Origin: Hippasteria phrygiana | Taxonomy: Eukaryota; Echinodermata; Asteroidea; Valvatida; Goniasteridae | Length of the DNA: 64,000 bases | Direction of reading: 5' to 3' | NCBI GenBank assembly: GCA_037893225.1 | Contig: JAZGUH010000105.1 | Location: 186,001-250,000 of the forward strand | Shown here: positions 24,829 through 35,952 of the stretch, one piece after another | Layout of the letters: each line of letters opens with the position of its first letter | Numbering within the stretch: the first letter of the stretch is position 1 | The notes under the pieces: model-generated | Seen by the model: the letters and a program-made list of their open reading frames with translations, nothing else | Database searches by the model: none | What the model was told of the DNA's origin: nothing | Made by a program: the position numbers and the translations under genes

Positions 24829-25964
24829 CAACCTCGTTCCCATGGCTTACTATATTTTCAAACCTCGTTCCCATGGCTTACTATATTTTCAACCTCGTTT
24901 CCAATAGTAAGCCCTGGGATGGGAACTCCTTACTCGTGCCCTGATTGGATAGTGAAAATACAGCATTAGCTTATTAGCATATAGAGAAATTAAAACCGTA
25001 CAGTTGGTGATTCCACTGTATTTCTTGATAAAAGTTTGCCGCGCCAAAAGTGAAACTTTTGTTCGTATTTTTTAACGTTAGTGACTTTTCTGTAGTATAT
25101 ATTCTCTGAAATTTCTGCAATGGTGACGCCCAGCCCCTAAAAAAATACACCCGTCAAATCTGATACTTGCATCTTGAAGTTAAATTGTGTTCCAAAAGCG
25201 ACAAACGTGGGACGCACATCTGGAGAGTCAGTGGACAAAAAAAGTTTTCCGCACCTGCTTTCAAAGTAGCTTTAACACGAAGTGACACAATATGCCGAAG
25301 TTATAAGTTGTGGAACGAAGGTCCATAAAACGGTGGAGGATGCACGGGGTCAACATCGCTAAACTGGCGTGCATGTAGTAGCAGTGGTTGTAGCAAATTA
25401 TTCCTCAGATCTCCTGGTCAGAGTGCTCCAGCTAGCTGCGAACGAAACGGTGGGTTTTTGGTCCTGTGTGCCAACGGCAAACGCCGCCCGCCATGCCGCA
25501 GTCCGAGGCCTGTTGTCCCGGCGAAAGCCTGTCCTTTTTTTAGGCTTTATCAAAACTGACAAAAGGAAGTCCGAAGCCTAATTTGCCTCGAGTGTGCGCC
25601 ACCTACAAGGGTATGTAACTTTGTTTTTTGTCCTCTTCATTTTGAGATAAATGACGCTTCGTTGATGCTCAACCATGTCAACCATTCTGAGAACCCATGA
25701 ACTGCACGTAGTTTGCCGCCTTTTTCACGATTTTACAATCAAGCTAGTCAATCTAGTACCAAAGAGCCTATGCTGTGAATTCGACGAAGATGTGAAGTTT
25801 AAGAATTGCCATCAGACTACTACGTGCTCAGAATACATCGCTCACAGGGAGCCTAATTTGCATGCGTATCCAAAAATATTGGATATTTAAATGATCCCAT
25901 ACCAGGGTGAGAGAGCAGCTGTGGTGTCGGTGAGGGCGCTGCTCGACACCATGGGAACGAGGTT
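24829..25964. mobile_element. Inverted-repeat element with 11-bp flanking duplication
   Basis: Termini AACCTCGTTCCCATGG and CCATGGGAACGAGGTT are inverted. The 11-mer GGGTATAATCC flanks both sides (24818-24828 and 25965-25975). The left terminus is tandemly reiterated two to three times in a 31-bp step (24830-24892). Two frames inside (25369-25581 and 25675-25890) match nothing I recognise. Confidence 0.7.
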
Positions 25965-26485
25965 GGGTATAATCCGGACCTAATCATCCTCGACTCCATG
26001 GGCGCGTGTGCGTTCCTCCACTAAGATCGCGCAAGGCATGGTGGGAAAACATGGCGCCGCAAGATCGTACCCATGGTAACGAGGTTGGGACCTAATATTC
26101 ATCAGAAATAGTCAGAATATTTTGGTCTGGGAACCAGACTAGACGATGCATATCAGGTGCGCATACCCCGTGTCTAGATTTCGCGTACGTACTCGTACTC
26201 GCGATCGCATCGCACACATGGATGGGTACGGATGCATGCTAGTCCATGCTTGCCAGTGAATAAGCCAATGAGAAGAGGTCTACTACATCTACACACTACG
26301 CTGGTATACGTATACGTATCAGCGGTTTGACATGCCATGCCGTAAGTAAAATATGGCGCCGTTTCAAACAAAGTCGTAGTGTATTAAGCCACGTGTGCGG
26401 TGAATAGACATGATTTGATCATCCCGCGATCCATATTCGTCCAAAGTTGTCTGACTACAGTTGCAGCCACACAACTCACATCTGT

Positions 26486-26530
26486 CATGTCTGTCAGTAG
26501 AAGTTCTACCAAAGCACCGTATGGCGGGTA
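26486..26530 (+). other. First-exon-like segment (uncertain)
   Basis: ATG TCT GTC AGT starts a short frame (MSVSRSSTKAPYGG) that runs into a good donor, GG|GTAAGTAA. A second copy of the same stretch, without the ATG, lies at 56265-56345. It could be a captured 5' exon or a chance donor in a repeat; I cannot link it to a downstream exon. Confidence 0.25.
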
Positions 26531-26691
26531 AGTAACTAACAACAGTTTACATGTAGTTCAGGCTAACTATGCTTCGGACATGTGTATCATGGCCGGTCAT
26601 GCATGGAGGAAGAGTAGCCTCACGACTAGTCCGAGTAACTTGGACCCTTCATATCGCCTTTTTAAACATTTGGACATGATCTGGCGATAGT

Positions 26692-27277
26692 TATGGGCGG
26701 CCATTGGGGCAAAAAAGACAACCGCAAAATTAAAGTAAAGCAAAAACAAAATAAAAATAGAATTCGAAAAAATAAACAATAAAGCTACAATTAACAATGA
26801 GAATGCAGCAAAATTAAATCAAGAACCCCAAAACAAAATTAAAACGCCCACAAAAATACAAAAAACAAAAAATAAAACGTTTGTGTTAAATGTACAATAA
26901 AACACAAAACTAACAAAATGCAGTGGAAATTAACAAATACCCGCGACAAATAAAAAATCCGCCACGGCAATAATACCCCCGCGGCGCGACTAACGGAAAC
27001 CCCGCGCTCATCATTGAAGCCACGCACGGAACATTATAAACCCCTCAACGAATGAAAGCCACGCAACGAATATAAGTCACACAACGAATGTAAGTCACGC
27101 AACGAATGAAAGCCACACAACGAATGTAAGTCACGCAACGAATGAAAGCCATGCAACGAATACAAGTCCGGCGCGCGATACGAGTGCCAAAAAATTACTA
27201 GAAGTCCCGCAACGAATATAAAGCCTAAAAAATTACTAAAAGCAGGGAACCAGTCTGCACGGACTGGTACCCTGCGG
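26692..27277 (+). repeat. Left terminal inverted repeat of the giant element
   Basis: It is complementary to 52883-53457 with only scattered differences. It contains an A-rich outer half, then about seven copies of an 18-bp unit (CACGCAACGAATGAAAGC and variants) at about 27050-27170, and an inner GGGAACCAGTC..GGACTGGTACC hairpin. Confidence 0.9.
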
Positions 27278-27552
27278 CATCACTCCACGCATTGTTGATG
27301 CACGCTCGCAAACTCGATCGAAAGGCCCTTAGGCTTTAGCATGGAGAGCATGCAGCGTCTGTATATGCCTCCAAGCTGCGTACCCGGCGTGGTGGGGAAG
27401 ATTTCTGCCACAGTCCGTACGTTAACTGCAACACGTGCAACTTTTATTGCAAGTAAAAGGTTTGTATTTAAATGAGGTTATTCTTGAGTTCATAAAATAC
27501 TGAAGTGGTTTTGTCTTTGGGCCATTGTCTGAACATGGATATGGTTGTCGGT

Positions 27553-28696
27553 CACTTCGCCCAAAAACCACATCGCCCTCAACCACTTCGCCCAAACGCC
27601 ACTTCGCCCAAACCCCACTTCGCCCAATTACCCCTTCGCCCAAACGCCACTTCGCCCAAAAACCACTTCGCCCAATTACTACTTCGCCCAAAAACCACTT
27701 CGCCCATAAACCACTTCGCCCAAAAACCACTTCGCCCAAAAAACACTTACCAGTGTATTTATCAGTTCTAACTGAATGTTACTGAGACTTTTTAAAAAAA
27801 ATGCACCGCCACTGCCCTGGAAGAGTTTTAAGCCAAAAAAGGATAGGGCCTATCCGTGTTTTTCGAAAGTACAAAATGACTTTCGCGGGTTTTTTTTTCG
27901 CCCTTCCCGCCTGTACGGTAAAGCAGGAATCACGACAATACTGGAATAAGTTAAAACCTAAGTTATTGTATATATGCAGATTTAATTTATTTGTGTGGGT
28001 ACTTGTATGCGTGTAAATATTAATGCCATATATAGTCGTGTTTGTAATATAGGTTTTCCTGGCGGGCAATTTGCCGTTTTCGTCTATTTGGTCATTCAAA
28101 TTATGGTGCATTCAAGACTGTATTTGCGTTTTGTGACATCCTTTTTGTGACCATGCTTTTCTTTTCTTATTAGTAATATGCCTTATATATGGGCAATTAT
28201 TTTCATCAATCAGTGACGGATCTACGGGGGGGGGGGGGGGGGGGGGGGGTTTGGGGGTTTAAACCCCCCCTTGGGCTGAGAAAAAAATTAAAAATAACCA
28301 GTGTCGGGTGTCGAAAATTTGGCACGCTGGGGTGTGTAGGCCAATCACCTCAGGTAACCCCCCCCCCCCCCCCCCTTAGTGAAAACCTAGATCCGCCCCT
28401 GTCAAGTGGTCATTCAAATTATTACGATTTTTTAAATTGATATATTTTCCAAGAGGTTTTTATAAAAATTGCGTGAAATTTATAATGTAATTTTTTACAA
28501 ACATTTATAATGTAACATCTTAACTGATATGAGGGATTATGATGTATGTAACGAACTAATAAAATGAAAATAAGGCATACGGATCGGGCATGGGCGAAGT
28601 GGTTTTTGGGCGAAGTGGTTTTTGGGCGAAGTGGCGTTTGGGCGAAGGGGTAATTGGGCGAAGTGGTTGAGGGCGATGTGGTTTTTGGGCGAAGTA
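27553..28696. mobile_element. Element with inverted ACTTCGCCCAAAAACC arrays
   Basis: The left array (27553-27746) repeats CACTTCGCCCAAAAACC with small variants. The right array (28592-28696) is its complement, with variants in matching order (ATCGCCCTCAA, AATTACCCC, AAACGCC). The arrays therefore act as long terminal inverted repeats of a roughly 1.1-kb element. Frames through the arrays are periodic artefacts. Confidence 0.7.
28211..28401. mobile_element. Probable hAT-type MITE (CAGTGACGGATCTA termini)
   Basis: Left terminus CAGTGACGGATCTACGG and right terminus CCTAGATCCGCCCCTG are imperfect inverted repeats around G and C runs. I did not find a clean 8-bp duplication, so the class is tentative. 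Confidence 0.5.
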
Positions 28697-28784
28697 TGGT
28701 CTGAACATGGTCTGAACATAAGCAGTTTGTCCTGATCGACCGACTCGCCCTTTCCTGACCAACTCGGCCCCTGCCTGGCCGTAG

Positions 28785-28880
28785 TCCGAGTAACTTGGAC
28801 CCTTTATCGCCTTTTTAAACATTTGGACATGATCATGTCCAAATGTTAAAAAAGGCGATAAAGGGTCCAAGTTACTCGGA
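28785..28880. repeat. 96-bp near-perfect palindrome from element-P termini
   Basis: Two copies of the P-type terminus (TCCGAGTAACTTGGACC..GGACATGAT) meet head to head with no spacer; the symmetry centre falls between 28832 and 28833. It is probably a minimal deletion derivative of the P family. Confidence 0.85.
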
Positions 28881-29029
28881 TGCTCGGACTAGCCCGGCCG
28901 CATAATTGTTTTCCCTAAGACTAGGACTAGGATCTATTCCCCACCCTGGGCCAAGGCTTGAAAAATATTGGGGGGGGGGGGGGGAGGGTAGAAAGCAAAA
29001 GGTGCATTATTGTATAGTGTTAAGGCATA

Positions 29030-29925
29030 CAAACTCGCTTTAAGTATGACCTCCGTCCAAACTTTAAACACTTGATTTGTATCTACATGTAGGAAGCCAA
29101 GTTAAAATCGTAGCGTGGAGAGAAAATATGTAAAAATGACCTTTGACCTTGATTTATGAAAATAAGGCTGTATATACATGCATGTTCATGTATATGTAAA
29201 CCATCTTTAAAAAATCATAATTGTGACCCGCTCTGAAAAAAGGTATATTATGTCGCAAAATATGAAAATTGAGTTTTAAGTATGTTTGGAAAGCCTGCAA
29301 TGTAAGCTTTCATTTGGTACATGATAGAGCTCCAAAGCCCTTTCCGTTCTGGAGATATCGCACTTTTGCATATGAATTAGTTCTATGGGGTTCAAATTGC
29401 ACAACAGAGAAAACAGGCTGTGAAATATGTAGTTCTAATACAATGCAATGGAACAATGCACTCTAAAAAGGTTATTTTTTCACTTTATTCACTGAAATCA
29501 ACATTGTTGTGCACCAAACCTGAAACTTTAGATATTTAAGATATCATGAAAGACAAAAAACAAAAAAATGAATTTTTATGAAAAATGTCACCCTCTTGGG
29601 TTGAAAGGGCCATTACACGTAAATGCATAGCGCGACTTATATCACCTTTTTCTGGAGCGGGTCACAATTTAAAAAGTTTAAGAGCGCCCATTATTTTCCA
29701 AGATTGTTGCTAACATCATAAACTAACTTTGTAAAAAAAATATTTCAAAATATGAAGTGTACCTTCTTTCATAATTCAAGGTCAAAGTTCATTTTGTTAT
29801 ATATTTTCTCTACACTTCACGCTACGATTTTGATTTTCAAATTGATGTACAACTTGGCCTTCTAGGTGGACTACACTTTTGGAGATACAAGTGTTTAAAG
29901 TTTGGAGGTCATGCTAATTAGTCCA
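29030..29925. mobile_element. Nested inverted-repeat elements
   Basis: Outer arms (about 29038-29230 and 29660-29920) are diverged inverted repeats sharing a CAAACTTTAAACACTTG-type block and AAGGTCAAAG. Between them lies a 445-bp element at 29222-29666 with termini TGTGACCCGCTC and GAGCGGGTCACA. No coding sequence is recognised. Confidence 0.65.
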
Positions 29926-30643
29926 AAGTTTGCTGACCTGTATCTCAAAAATTAATGAGCCAAATTAAAAAAAAAAAAATCTGTTTTGAGGGTTTCTCAT
30001 ATAGGCCAATCGTAACACCAAATTTCATTTCAATATGTGAGGGTCAAGTGAAAAATCGTGTTGATTTGACATAGAATGACCCGGGTAAAAAATTATGATG
30101 ATGGCAACATGCAGCAATAAACACACACTGAAAACTAAGTGCCCAAGCATCCGCTACTGGAAAATCAGGTAAGAAAGTCGCATTTCCTCCCAAAATTCAT
30201 TGAAAATTCAAATAGGGTCAATATACAATTACCTGATATAAGATTACCTGAGGTTGCAGATGTCATTTTAATTTTAAATGACTGAGGTGTCCTAAACTCT
30301 ACAATCCCCAAACTCTCCACATGACTGACTTGCCTCCTGTCCTGACAAACTAGAATCGAACTTTCCCACTAAAATAACTTTCTAAAAGTAAAAGTCAATT
30401 ATCCTTCAGTATGAGTGATGAATTTATAAAATAGACAGGTGAGGCACAGATGTGGTGGAAACCATGGAATAAAAATAGAACAAATTTACTTTGAACTAAT
30501 GAAATATCCGTGCCAATGAAGGTCACCGTTTATGCAGTTGTGCCAAGTATACAGAGGGAGTCCAGCATTATGGCCGAGGTATTGCCCCCATTCCCGAATA
30601 ACATTGCATGTCCCTTTTTTGTTTGCTTCCACAGTATTGTGAA
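29926..30643. other. Upstream region of the integrase gene
   Basis: No clear promoter element is visible. At 30095-30210 there is a diverged copy of the AACAAAACGCAA..GTAAGAAAATTGCATTTTC segment of the hAT-type MITE at 54590. A pyrimidine tract and CAG at 30632-30634 lie nine bases before the proposed start ATG, so a 5' untranslated exon may lie upstream. Confidence 0.4.
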
Positions 30644-31079
30644 ATGGAGGCTGGGGGACTGTTGGGGCAATATTCCCAATGGCAGATTTATGACAATTTC
30701 AGACGTCGAATTGCGGAGACAGTGTCAACATTGGAGCAGGGAACAGATTTGTCAGTTGCAGAATATAAAATAGACAGTGTCTGTAGAGATGCGGTGCAAT
30801 ACCAAGCCGTTTTACCCGATGGTTTTGTAGAACTGTTGCTACAAGCTTTTCGTACAGTCCATGCAATTACAGGAGATGACCAACAGGAAGCTACAAGTGG
30901 TTACAGGCCAGAGGTCGTACATACTGGTATGATTGGACGTCCATCATTTCTCATTCATCATAATCAACTTGAGTTTCTGGCAGGTGAGTACAATATTTTA
31001 GATAAAATAAAATGAAAAAGAGTACGCTTGAGCAAGTTAAATAATTCTAATTTTTTTAATAAAACCAAAATTAAAATAA

Positions 31080-31345
31080 ACCCCGACCAGAGTATGACCC
31101 AGCGTGGCCCAGACCAACCCTGTGCTGGCTAAACCCTTCCCAGCCCGGCCCAACCTACCCTGGCCCAGCACAACCTAGCCCAGCCATCCGGTCCAGGCTC
31201 AATATGTTCCGGCCATACCTGGCCTGGCCAAACCCAACCTGGCCCAGATCAACTTAACCCAGCTGAACCTGCCCTGCCTCGGCCCAACCTGCCCTGCCTC
31301 GGCCCAACCTGCTCCGACCCGGCCCAACCCCTCCCTACCCACCCT
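31080..31345 (+). repeat. C-rich degenerate minisatellite in integrase intron 1
   Basis: About 265 bp of degenerate CCCAACCTG/CCTGGCC units, almost free of long A or T runs. One 19-bp stretch, CCTGCCCTGCCTCGGCCCA-like, is exactly repeated. It sits in the first intron and directly abuts a hAT-type MITE. Confidence 0.7.
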
Positions 31346-31353
31346 GTCCCAGC

Positions 31354-31695
31354 TAGGGCTGTTCATTTTCGTATTAATCAATATTCGATTATTCGAAACT
31401 GGATTTGACCGAATATTTGATACTCGCTTCAAAAACCAAACTACAACCACCGTTTTTACAAGTGTCAAGGGTTTTACGGACAGGAACAAAAACCTCTTGC
31501 CACAAAAAAGTTACCTTTCGACTAAAATGCAGCATTTGACACTGTTAAGCTCCATACTTTTTCTACTAAAATAGCATCAGAGTTGTATCTGTAAGTGTAT
31601 ATATATTTTTTGAATCTTCAAACCGGCAAAAAGGTATTCAAATATTTAGTTGACGATCGAATATACAAATATTCTGTATATTCAGGACAGCCCTA
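31354..31695. mobile_element. hAT-type MITE in integrase intron 1
   Basis: A 342-bp element with termini TAGGGCTGT and ACAGCCCTA and an exact 8-bp duplication GTCCCAGC (31346-31353 and 31696-31703). A diverged second copy lies in intron 3 at about 33650-34121. Confidence 0.85.
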
Positions 31696-33649
31696 GTCCC
31701 AGCCCAACTCACACAACCCAAACATTACCCGGTACTTTAAGTTGGGATTAAGCAATCTGCTCAAAGCATTCAAATGTGTTTGAAGATTTGATGTTTTTCA
31801 TTCCTTGTCCATTGATTTATTCATGAGCTATTGAGCTATTATTGTAGTAAATGGCAGACTGAACCTTTTGATAATAGGAAAGTAATTTTCCTCCTCGGTC
31901 TTGCCTTCTCATTTCACCTCGCCTCCTGTTTTAACTGTTTTTTTTTCCATTTAAATTGCATTTGCTGTTTATTTTAATCCTTCCATTGTGGAGAGAAATA
32001 AAATAAAATACAACATAAATAAGCTAAATAATTTAAATTAAAATAAATATGTCTAAAATGCTCAAAGGTGCATAATGTTGCTACATAAACATGAAATTAA
32101 AATAAATTACTTAAAAGAGCATACTCTCTTTATATTGTTTAGAATGCAGATTTTCTACCAGGCAAATGAGTCGGGTGTTGGGTGTGAGCCAGCGTACTGT
32201 CAAATACCGGCTGCAGCAATTTGGCATTACTCTGAAATCTTCATACAGTGCAATTCCAGATGATGAACTAGATGCCCAAGTCAGTTCAATTATTGGTAAC
32301 ATCCCAAACTCGGGTACGTATATGCCTGGAAGTAATATTGTCCACAAACACGGTATAATTCTCCAATTATACTGGCAAACTTATGAAAAACTTGTTTTAG
32401 CAACATATTCAATCCATGTTTTGAGCTGCAAAAATGTTGATGAATGGGGGGAACATTATACACTGTACTACTAATTTAAATACAGATGCGAATTAAGTTA
32501 TACACTATTTAAAAAAGAGAGTGCATGTTCATTTTGTCACTTGTGTGTGTGATTTAAATGAGGAATAATCATCCCCCCCCCCCCCAAACAAAAAAACCAA
32601 CAAAAAAAACATTGTGCACCTTTTGCATTACTGTTTTTTTTTTTTTTTTTTTTACATTTCCCCTGTTCTATCCTAGCATGAGCAACTTACTCTTAATAAG
32701 ACACTTGATTTAACTGTACTGTGACTTTCCCTTCTTTTGAACCTAATTCCGAATGCATGTCTTCAGAATGGCATTAGATATTCAATAGATCTAATAGGCC
32801 CGAGTGACAATATCGAGTGTATATGGAGCGTTTTCAAATAACTTAATGTGATTTAAATGTGGCAAATCGTATCCGAGGATTATTTGTCTTAGGCCTAAGT
32901 GCTAGAACGTTTAAAGTGTATCTGTTCATGCCACATTTTTAACAAATGTATTACGAGGTTATAGTTGGAAGTTCCTTTGTCTCATAGCAACGGGATGATT
33001 GAATTTAATTTTTTGGTGTGTTTTGTCGCTATTTTTTATCCCTTCCAGCAAGTGAACCGCATTTTTGCACTTTTAAGCCGTAGTTATTCGTATTTAACCA
33101 TGAAGATTCACGGCGAGTCTTGTTTCTGATAGTTTGACATGTATTTACTTTTTAGCTCCAAAAATATAGTTTTGTGAAGTGTTTCATTTGGATGTTGTGA
33201 TTTGATTTACGTGTATTGTATACCGCATAATGAGCACTGTGATCTGGCTCCCATGGCAAGTGTATCCAGTTTTAGACTACAAATGTCTCATTGGATTTTA
33301 TAGGTTTGATTGAACTTGCAACCCCCCTTAACTTAATTGTAGGCGGACAAAGCCAAGTCGAGTGTTCAACACACCATGACCATTTATGTTATTTCCCATT
33401 TATTTGCAGGCCTGAAGACAGTACATGGTTACTTGTGCTCGCGAGGTATGAGGGTACAGCGGCGAAGACTACGTGAAAGTCTATTTAGATGTGATCCAGC
33501 AAGACAGGAGTTACGGCAGGTTTGTGCTATAAGAAGGCGGCACTACAGTGTGTCATCACCTTTGGCATTATGGCACATAGACGGCAATCATAAATTGATA
33601 CGGTGAGAAACTTTGTATTCATTTATTGTTATCTGCTACAAAGTTTAGG

Positions 33650-34121
33650 TCTGTTTATTTTTTAATAATTCAGTATTTGAATATTCGATACTCGCTGATC
33701 AAGTTTTTCATGCGTCAGCTGCAACTGCATGCCGCACCATTACGCCAGTGTTTTACTTGCGGCGATCGATATTATGGACTGCTCCATTAACATTTTTTTG
33801 CATGTGCCTGTTGTATCAAGATCATTACGGGTATGTAACGTTCTGATAAGCAACCATCTCTAGCCTCAAGCTTTTGCTGGAATATTTATTTTACAAGTTT
33901 CAAGGGTTATACGGGTGGGAAAAAAAACCTCTGGCCCCAAAAAAATTACCTTCTACAAAAATGCGGCATTTGACACTGCTTAACCTCCCTAACTTTTCTA
34001 TTAAAATAGCACCAGAGTCGTATCTGTAGGTGCATATATATTTTTCGAATATTTGAACCAGCAAAAAGGTATTCTAATATTCGGTTGACGATTGAATATT
34101 TGTTATATTCGGGACAGCCCA
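33650..34121. mobile_element. Second copy of the intron-1 hAT-type MITE
   Basis: It shares the TTTGAATATTCGATACTCGC, GGCATTTGACACTG and ATTCGGTTGACGAT..ATATTC blocks with 31354-31695, ending GGGACAGCCC. It lies in intron 3 of the integrase gene and carries an extra internal segment at about 33700-33885. Confidence 0.65.
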
Positions 34122-34949
34122 AATATTTGTAAAGGATATGAGGCTGAGGAAGGCACATACATGTAGTTGTTTGTGTTATCTCTTGCCTTGGCACAATTTA
34201 ATTTTGGCTTTTTGACTAAATAATACTTTCTTGCTTCTTGATAATTTAGATGGCGCTTTGTTGTCCATGGCGGAATTGATGGTACAGCAGAGCAATTGTG
34301 TTTCTTCATGGCAGTGGCAACAACTGGGCAGACACTGTATTGAAGTGTTTCCAGGGAGCTGTCGAGGAATGGGGCCTTCCTTCCAGAGTGAGAGCAGATA
34401 TGAGGGGTGAAAATGTATTAGTCAGGCAATACATGATGGACCATCCCCTACGAGGCCCCCATAGAGGCAGTTTCATTGCTGGAAGGAGTGTGCACAACAT
34501 ACGCATAGAGAGGCTATGGAGAGACGTATTTGAGGCAGTCTTATCATCATTCTATGCACTGTTCTTCCATATGGAAGATATTGGGGTTCTTGTAGTTGAT
34601 AATGAAGTTCACCTCTTCTCCCTGCATCATGTCTTTCTCCCTCGGATAAATAGACTCCTGCAAGAATTTATCTGTATGTGGAACAACCACTCCATCCGCA
34701 CAGCTCATAACCAGACCCCACTGCAGCTATTCATTGACGGCATGCATGCTGTGGCAAATGACTCGTCCGTCATTCCAAATGAATACTTTGGAGACATCAC
34801 CGGTGAAGTAAATAAATTTGAGTTATATTGTTTGTAATCAAGTTCAATGTATTCATGAACATTATCCTAAACAAGATTTTGTTTCCTTGTTTTTAAAGTC
34901 CAAATCGGCAACTCAGGATTGATCAATACAATTGCACAAGGTTAATGCT

Positions 34950-35518
34950 TTAACCCTTGCTCTTGTTTACACTCCAACAAACTGTTTTATTCGCCCCCCA
35001 AAAATGCCTATGTTTATTGCATGGTCCTTCAATAACTGTCACATTATTTCAATAGGGAGTCCTTGTACACTCCAAGGAATGCCAAAGGAAACTGGATGAT
35101 AACTTGGTCATGCTGTGAGTAAACAGTGTATTACACTGATAAGCAAAGCCACATGCCATAATCCTCTGGAGTGAGATGGAGGGTATGTCTAATAGGCTGT
35201 GAAGTAAAACACTCTGTACTTTTAGAACACCAGGTTGGTGTTATGTTATATAATGTTATAATACTTAAAATTGATATTTAACATTATAAAAAGTTAGGCC
35301 TACTAATAATAAATACAATGTCAATTTCTATCAAGACTTGCCGGTCAAGTGAGCAACAACAATGACCAGCAACCCCCCAAGTGCCCTCCAATGCACTCCA
35401 GTAGGAGCTTTGAAATCATTGTCTGGTAAAGCAAAGAATCCTCCAATGCACTGCAGCTGGAGTGCATTGGCATGTACCACTGACTTGCAATAAACAACAC
35501 TCATAGAGCAAGGGTTAA
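34950..35518. mobile_element. piggyBac-type MITE in integrase intron 4
   Basis: A 561-bp core with termini CCCTTGCTCT and AGAGCAAGGG, bounded by TTAA at 34950-34953 and 35515-35518. These are the expected piggyBac-type ends. A copy lacking its left end lies at 42953-43279 in the HECT locus. Confidence 0.85.
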
Positions 35519-35952
35519 GAGTACAAACAGAACTGACTATAGGATATGACGAATGACTTGTTTAATGTATAGTTAACTTAAAACACCCCAAACGTTTTTC
35601 CTTAGGTCAACATGTATGGTATTGATCACGAAGCCCCACTACCCCTTCAGGAAGATGGCGATGTCAATGTCCTACCAATCCAGGTGTTGCTGACTGTAGA
35701 AGAAAATTAAGTGCTTGCCTCAACCCTAAATACCGAGTTCCCAGCGACACTTGAGGATCTGTGGGAGTACCAATCATATGTACGTTGCTGTGAAGTAGTG
35801 CATGGTCTGACCGACCCCGAAGTTGGTGATTAAAAGTGCGACCAAAGTAGATTTTGGCCTAATTGTTCCTAGGACTTTCAGATGTTTTAGTCCATACACA
35901 ATAAGCATTATTTGGCTCGCGTGTAATTTTTCTCAACTGATTTATAATGAAA

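Larger units (their letters stand above)
30644..35833 (+). pseudogene. Five-exon HTH plus DDE integrase gene, disabled
   Basis: Exons, all with GT..AG introns and matching phases: 30644-30983, 32143-32313, 33410-33602, 34250-34807 and 35606-35833 (to the TAA at 35831). Coding length is 1,490 nt, one short of 497 codons. Exons 1-2 encode a helix-turn-helix (FSTRQMSRVLGVSQRTV, about residues 118-134). The rve-type catalytic core has Asp in LWHIDGNHK (exon 3), Asp in RVRADMRGEN and Glu in RIERLWRDV (exon 4), spaced about D-56-D-36-E. Residues run from the intact-frame start. The core belongs to a family of uncharacterised integrase-core proteins in fish and invertebrates. Breaks: one base is missing between 34282 and 34283, just after GGIDG, and an in-frame TAA lies at 35708-35710, with clear homology continuing to 35830. 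It is the likely integrase of the surrounding giant element. Confidence 0.85.

Noticed and set aside
27422..27785. Overlapping 86-105 codon frames rich in repeated short peptides
   Set aside because: They read through the ACTTCGCCCAAAAACC array on both strands and have no family similarity.
30095..30200. Upstream exon of the integrase with donor AAATCAG|GTAAGAA
   Set aside because: The segment matches the interior of the GGCGATTGTGTAG hAT-type MITE family, including the GTAAGAAA stretch, so the donor is a repeat feature.
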